This document shows, piece after piece, positions 5,144 through 7,880 of a stretch of DNA of 7,880 nucleotides. The notes beneath the pieces were generated by a model, which had not been told where the DNA came from, did no database searches, and saw nothing but the letters and a program-made list of their open reading frames with translations. This DNA is from Akkermansiaceae bacterium (GTDB lineage Bacteria > Verrucomicrobiota > Verrucomicrobiia > Verrucomicrobiales > Akkermansiaceae): the NCBI GenBank assembly GCA_028293225.1, contig JAQGPE010000578.1, positions 1 to 7,880 of the forward strand. The letters run 5' to 3'. The translations under genes and the position numbers were made by a program. Every line of letters begins with the position of its first letter. Position 1 is the stretch's first letter.

Positions 5144-6484
5144 TCAGGGCTTGGGGAGGAGTGTCAGGGTGCGGAAGGTGCGGATGCCGCCGCCTTCCTC
5201 CCGGTAGTCGCGGGTGGTGAGGGTGCGGCTGTCGGTGCTCCAGAAGCAGGCGTAAATGCCATGGTCGGGAACTTCTCTTTCGTTGGCGGTGGCATAGGTG
5301 ATTTCGCCGCTGCCGACATCATAGAGGTAGAGTTTTGCGTCGCCTGAGATGTCGTCTTCAAGAATCGCGCAGGAGGAGAAAGCGACGGTGGCACCATCCG
5401 GGCTGATGACGGGGTTGATCGCATCCGTGCGGGGCAGGGAGATGCGGCGGGATTTGCCGTCGCGGGAGACGAGGTAGATCTCGCGCGGGCTGGCATCCAG
5501 GACCAGCCTGCCATCCCGCGTGGTGGTGTTGAGATTCTCATTGCCCATGGATGGGCGGTCGCCCGTGACGGCGCTGATGGCCCAGACACCGGTCGAGGCA
5601 TCATCATTGCTGAAGGAACAGCCTTCGATCGTGTGGGCAGAAAAGAGGCGGTGCTCGCCGAGCCAGAGCTCCTCCACGTTGGGTGCTGGCTGGCGGAACT
5701 CATAGGTCTTTGGCCGGTCGGCGGGGATCCCGGCGGGTGTTTTTTCATCCGCGGCGATTTCAGGGTCCGGAGCGGAGGCCAGTTTGAATTTGAGGGGAGG
5801 GGTGTGGCTTGACGAGGAGGTCGAAACGAGTGTCAGAGTCCGCAGGAGCAGGTGGGGCCCGTCTTTTTCCCACGATTCCTGGAAGGTAAGGGTGCGGCTG
5901 TCCGGGCTCCAGGAGAGGGAGGCGGCCAGAAATTGATTCACGTTTTCCTGATAGGATGAAGCAGGGAGAATTTCCCCGCTGGCGGCATCGCAGAGGAAAA
6001 CCTTTTGCTGGGAATCGCCCCAGAAGGAACCGGTGAATGCGATGGCGGTGGCGTCGGGGCTGATCAGGGGCGCGAAGGCATCCAGTTCGAGCGGCGAGAT
6101 GCGGCGGGACTTGCCGTCCGGGGTGATGAGCCAGATCCCGTGGCACTTGGTAGCATGGGAGGATTTGCCTTCAGCAGAGGTATCGTTTGCCAAAGCGGAA
6201 ACGACCCAGGTCCCGGTGGCCGGATTGTCGCCGCTGAAAGAGCGGCCTTCGATGGCGCGGGCAGAGAAGATGAGGCGGTCGCCATGCCAGAGTTCGGTCA
6301 CCTCGGCGGAGGGCTTGCGGAGTTCGCCCGGCTGCGGACTTTCAGCAGGCTTCCCGTCCGCGGCGGGCTGGATCGGCCCGAGCTCGAACTGCAGCGGTGC
6401 GGCGATGGCGCTGGTGAGGAGCGCGGCGGCGGCGAGAGAAAGAGGCAGGAAGGAGAGTGCACTCATGGCGATGGCGGACGCCAT
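5144..6484 (-). CDS. Secreted TolB/PD40-like beta-propeller protein with internal duplication
   Basis: The 446-residue product has an N-terminal signal (SALSFLPLSLAAAALLTSAI, cleaved near AIAA|PLQ). ATG 6484 gives the full frame; ATG 6466 (MSALS) gives a more typical signal and may be the true start. Neither has a Shine-Dalgarno. The mature protein is two copies of one unit, residues about 30-220 and 230-443. Matching pieces include PLQFEL/PLKFKL, VTELWHGD/VEELWLGE, FSARAIEGRSFS/FSAHTIEGCSFS, TGTWVVSA/TGVWAISA, DGKSRRIS in both, ISPD....AF in both, and SPDSRTLT/STDSRTLT followed by RTLTL. The pattern of DGKSRRIS, then SPD and AF, is that of PD40/WD40-like TolB propeller blades. Such proteins usually bind partners or ligands in the periplasm or at the surface. 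No hydrolase triad or other catalytic motif is visible, so a binding role is inferred. The gene converges on the 62-residue gene and follows the efflux gene by 160 bases. Confidence 0.88.
   Translation of the reverse strand: MASAIAMSALSFLPLSLAAAALLTSAIAAPLQFELGPIQPAADGKPAESPQPGELRKPSAEVTELWHGDRLIFSARAIEGRSFSGDNPATGTWVVSALANDTSAEGKSSHATKCHGIWLITPDGKSRRISPLELDAFAPLISPDATAIAFTGSFWGDSQQKVFLCDAASGEILPASSYQENVNQFLAASLSWSPDSRTLTFQESWEKDGPHLLLRTLTLVSTSSSSHTPPLKFKLASAPDPEIAADEKTPAGIPADRPKTYEFRQPAPNVEELWLGEHRLFSAHTIEGCSFSNDDASTGVWAISAVTGDRPSMGNENLNTTTRDGRLVLDASPREIYLVSRDGKSRRISLPRTDAINPVISPDGATVAFSSCAILEDDISGDAKLYLYDVGSGEITYATANEREVPDHGIYACFWSTDSRTLTTRDYREEGGGIRTFRTLTLLPKP
5156..5797 (-). repeat. Second copy of the internal ~200-residue duplication
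   Basis: This stretch encodes residues 230-443 of the propeller protein and pairs with the first copy at 5825-6397. Several blocks are near-identical in protein (DGKSRRIS, IEG.SFS, DSRTLT, RTLTL). The best block is roughly half identical by eye, so the duplication is old. The copies differ by insertions around the ENLNTTTRDG loop (316-325), which is longer here. Confidence 0.8.
5825..6397 (-). repeat. First copy of the internal ~200-residue duplication
   Basis: This stretch encodes residues 30-220 of the propeller protein, directly after the signal peptide. It aligns along its length with the copy at 5156-5797. A short serine- and proline-rich linker (STSSSSHTPP) joins the two copies. Confidence 0.8.
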
Positions 6485-6581
6485 TCACCGTGTGACGGTT
6501 GCGGAGAGTTGCAAGCGGAGTTGCGGCCCGCAGCGGGGTGGGGAGGTAAAATCGGAGTAAAGCGAAGAGGTGGACGACCGG

Positions 6582-6595
6582 CCGACCGAAGCCGG
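6582..6595 (-). promoter_or_regulatory. UUCG-tetraloop hairpin between the efflux and propeller genes
   Basis: On the minus strand CCGGC (6595-6591), TTCG (6590-6587) and GTCGG (6586-6582) form a five-base-pair stem, with one G-U pair, closed by C(UUCG)G, an unusually stable RNA loop. It lies about 50 bases after the efflux-gene stop and about 100 before the propeller start. No T run follows. It may stabilise the 3' end or act in weak termination; chance occurrence in GC-rich DNA is also possible. The rest of the 160-base spacer (6485-6644) shows nothing else I can support. Confidence 0.35.
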
Positions 6596-6644
6596 GCGCA
6601 GGGCAGCGAAGAGCACCATGGTCAATCCACCTTCTGCTCCGGAA

Positions 6645-7853
6645 TCAGCATTCGTCGGCGCAGGCCAGTTCGGCGGGCGCTTTGGCTTTGCGGGGCATGA
6701 GCACCAGAGCGGCGGCGATCGCGATGAGGACCGTGACGGCGCCGGCGATGCCGAGGCTGCCGAGGCCGAAGAAATCGATGGTCCGGCCGCCGATGAAAGC
6801 GCCGGCGGCGATGCCGAGATTGGCACCGGAAATGTTCAGCGAGGCTCCGAGCGCCGGCGTGGCCTTTTCACCGACCGCCTTCATGACCCGGACGTGGGAG
6901 ACGGTGAAAAGCGCGGCCTGGGTGATGCCCCAGACGGTCAGGGCGGCGCCGAGGACCACCCATGAAGTGGCGAAGGGCGCCAGCACAAGCAGCGAGACCA
7001 GCAGGGGAACGCAGAAGATGATGGTGGCGCGCAGCGGGTCGCGGTCGACCAGCTTGCCGCCCAGCCAGTTGCCGATCAGGCCCATGCCGCCGAAGCCCAT
7101 CAGGATCCAGCCGACGGCCGCGGCGGGGACTCCGGCCAGGCGCTCCAGCAGATCGGCCAGGTAGGTATAGACGCTGAAGAGGCCGGCGAAGACCAGCAGC
7201 GAGAGCAGCACGTGGCCGACGCTGCGGGCGTCGCGGAAAATGGTCATCTGCCGCAGGGCGCCCGGCTGGTCCTGGTTGCCGCGGGTGCGGGGCAGCAAGA
7301 AAAAGAGCAGGGCGGCCTTGGCGAAGGCGAGCACGGCGAGGGCTCCGAAGGCGGTGCGCCAGCCATAGGCGTCCGAGATCAGGGTGCCGATGGGGATGCC
7401 GAAGATGGTGGCGGCGACGATGCCGAAGGAGACCATGGAGATCGCCTTGCCGGCGCGTTCCGGGCCGACGATGTCGACGGCCGTTTCACTGGCCAGCGCC
7501 CAGAAGACCGGCAGCATCAGCGCGGGAATGAAGCGGGCCACGGCCATGACCGCGATGTTCGGAGCGATGGCGGCGACGGTGTTCGAAAGCGCGAAAAGCA
7601 GCAGCGTCAGGACGAAGAGCGGCTTGCGCGGGAAGCGCGACAGCAGCGCCACCAGCATGGGACCTACGAGAGCCACCGTAAATGCGAACAAGGTGACGAG
7701 CAGGCCCGCCTGCGGAATGGTCACGCGCAGATCGCGGGCGACTCCCGGCAGGACGCCGACCAGGATGAACTCGGTGGTGAGGATCGAGAATCCTGCGGCG
7801 GAAAGCAGCAGAATGGGCAGCAGCGAGGGCTGTGCGGAAGAGGTCTTGCTCAT
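6645..7853 (-). CDS. Major facilitator superfamily efflux permease, AraJ/YdhP type (DHA1)
   Basis: The 402-residue product is full length for a 12-helix MFS transporter and belongs to the AraJ/YdhP/SotB group of drug or sugar exporters (proton antiport across the inner membrane). Supporting features are the opening helix (ILLLSAAGFSILTTEFILVG), which carries the group's TTEF segment; the loop between helices 2 and 3 (SRFPRKP, 72-78), a degenerate motif A; and RFIPALMLPVFWALASE (107-123). Helix 5 is antiporter-like, GIVAATIFGIPIGTLISDAYGWRTAFG (144-170), and the second half has a motif A counterpart (GNWLGGKLVDRDP, 261-273). The substrate cannot be read from sequence. The protein starts at ATG 7853 with no visible Shine-Dalgarno; only 27 bases of upstream sequence are present, so its promoter is outside. 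It ends in an unusual ACADEC tail. Nothing around it (no regulator or membrane-fusion partner) points to a specific compound. Confidence 0.95.
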   Translation of the reverse strand: MSKTSSAQPSLLPILLLSAAGFSILTTEFILVGVLPGVARDLRVTIPQAGLLVTLFAFTVALVGPMLVALLSRFPRKPLFVLTLLLFALSNTVAAIAPNIAVMAVARFIPALMLPVFWALASETAVDIVGPERAGKAISMVSFGIVAATIFGIPIGTLISDAYGWRTAFGALAVLAFAKAALLFFLLPRTRGNQDQPGALRQMTIFRDARSVGHVLLSLLVFAGLFSVYTYLADLLERLAGVPAAAVGWILMGFGGMGLIGNWLGGKLVDRDPLRATIIFCVPLLVSLLVLAPFATSWVVLGAALTVWGITQAALFTVSHVRVMKAVGEKATPALGASLNISGANLGIAAGAFIGGRTIDFFGLGSLGIAGAVTVLIAIAAALVLMPRKAKAPAELACADEC

Positions 7854-7880
7854 AGGCGGCGGCGCAAGCGGTAACGCCGG

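Noticed and set aside
6485..6826. Minus-strand ORF ending directly before the propeller gene
   Set aside because: Its first half lies inside the efflux permease in another frame and the Ser/Pro/Ala-rich product is shadow-like.
7212..7874. Plus-strand ORF of 220 codons at the right end
   Set aside because: Antisense to the efflux permease; Gly/Asp/Gln/Arg-rich composition mirrors hydrophobic codons on the other strand.

Overview
This 7,880-base, GC-rich window looks like a chromosomal stretch from a free-living member of the Verrucomicrobiota (Luteolibacter/Verrucomicrobiaceae type). I infer this from three things: a large secreted protein combining a lamin-tail domain with a CotH kinase domain, several secreted proteins of poorly known families, and starts with weak or no Shine-Dalgarno sequence. 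No 16S or other taxonomic marker is present, so the assignment is tentative. No rRNA, tRNA, insertion sequence, integrase or CRISPR array was seen.

Layout. All the long genes read on the minus strand. From right to left they are: an AraJ/YdhP-type major facilitator efflux permease (7853-6645); a secreted TolB/PD40 beta-propeller-like protein made of two tandem copies of one ~200-residue unit (6484-5144); a secreted 343-residue protein with a helical N-terminal half and a C-terminal all-beta-looking domain (4738-3707); a doubtful small ORF (3587 or 3623 to 3417); and the 5' 869 codons of a lamin-tail/CotH protein that runs off the left edge (2608-1). Two short genes read on the plus strand between them: an ~82-residue protein (3138-3386, with a possible upstream start at 3081) and a 62-residue highly charged, probably disordered protein (4926-5114).

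The ~470-base gap between the CotH gene and the small plus-strand gene is unusual. It holds a long imperfect hairpin (2815-2864), a weak terminator-like hairpin with a T run (2921-2942) and an AT-rich stretch that could be a promoter. Together these could be a small structured RNA or a leader region. The leaders of the 343-residue gene and the 62-residue gene share a 187-base divergent intergenic region (4739-4925), which is rich in short repeats and alternative hairpins.

How the genes work together. There is no clear operon. Spacers of 160 to about 400 bases and interleaved plus-strand genes suggest separately transcribed units. Three of the five minus-strand products carry N-terminal export signals, so the common theme is envelope or extracellular function plus one efflux permease. 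I found no compelling defence, mobile or biosynthetic system. The parts most worth a second look are the candidate structured RNA, the internally duplicated propeller protein and the small proteins.
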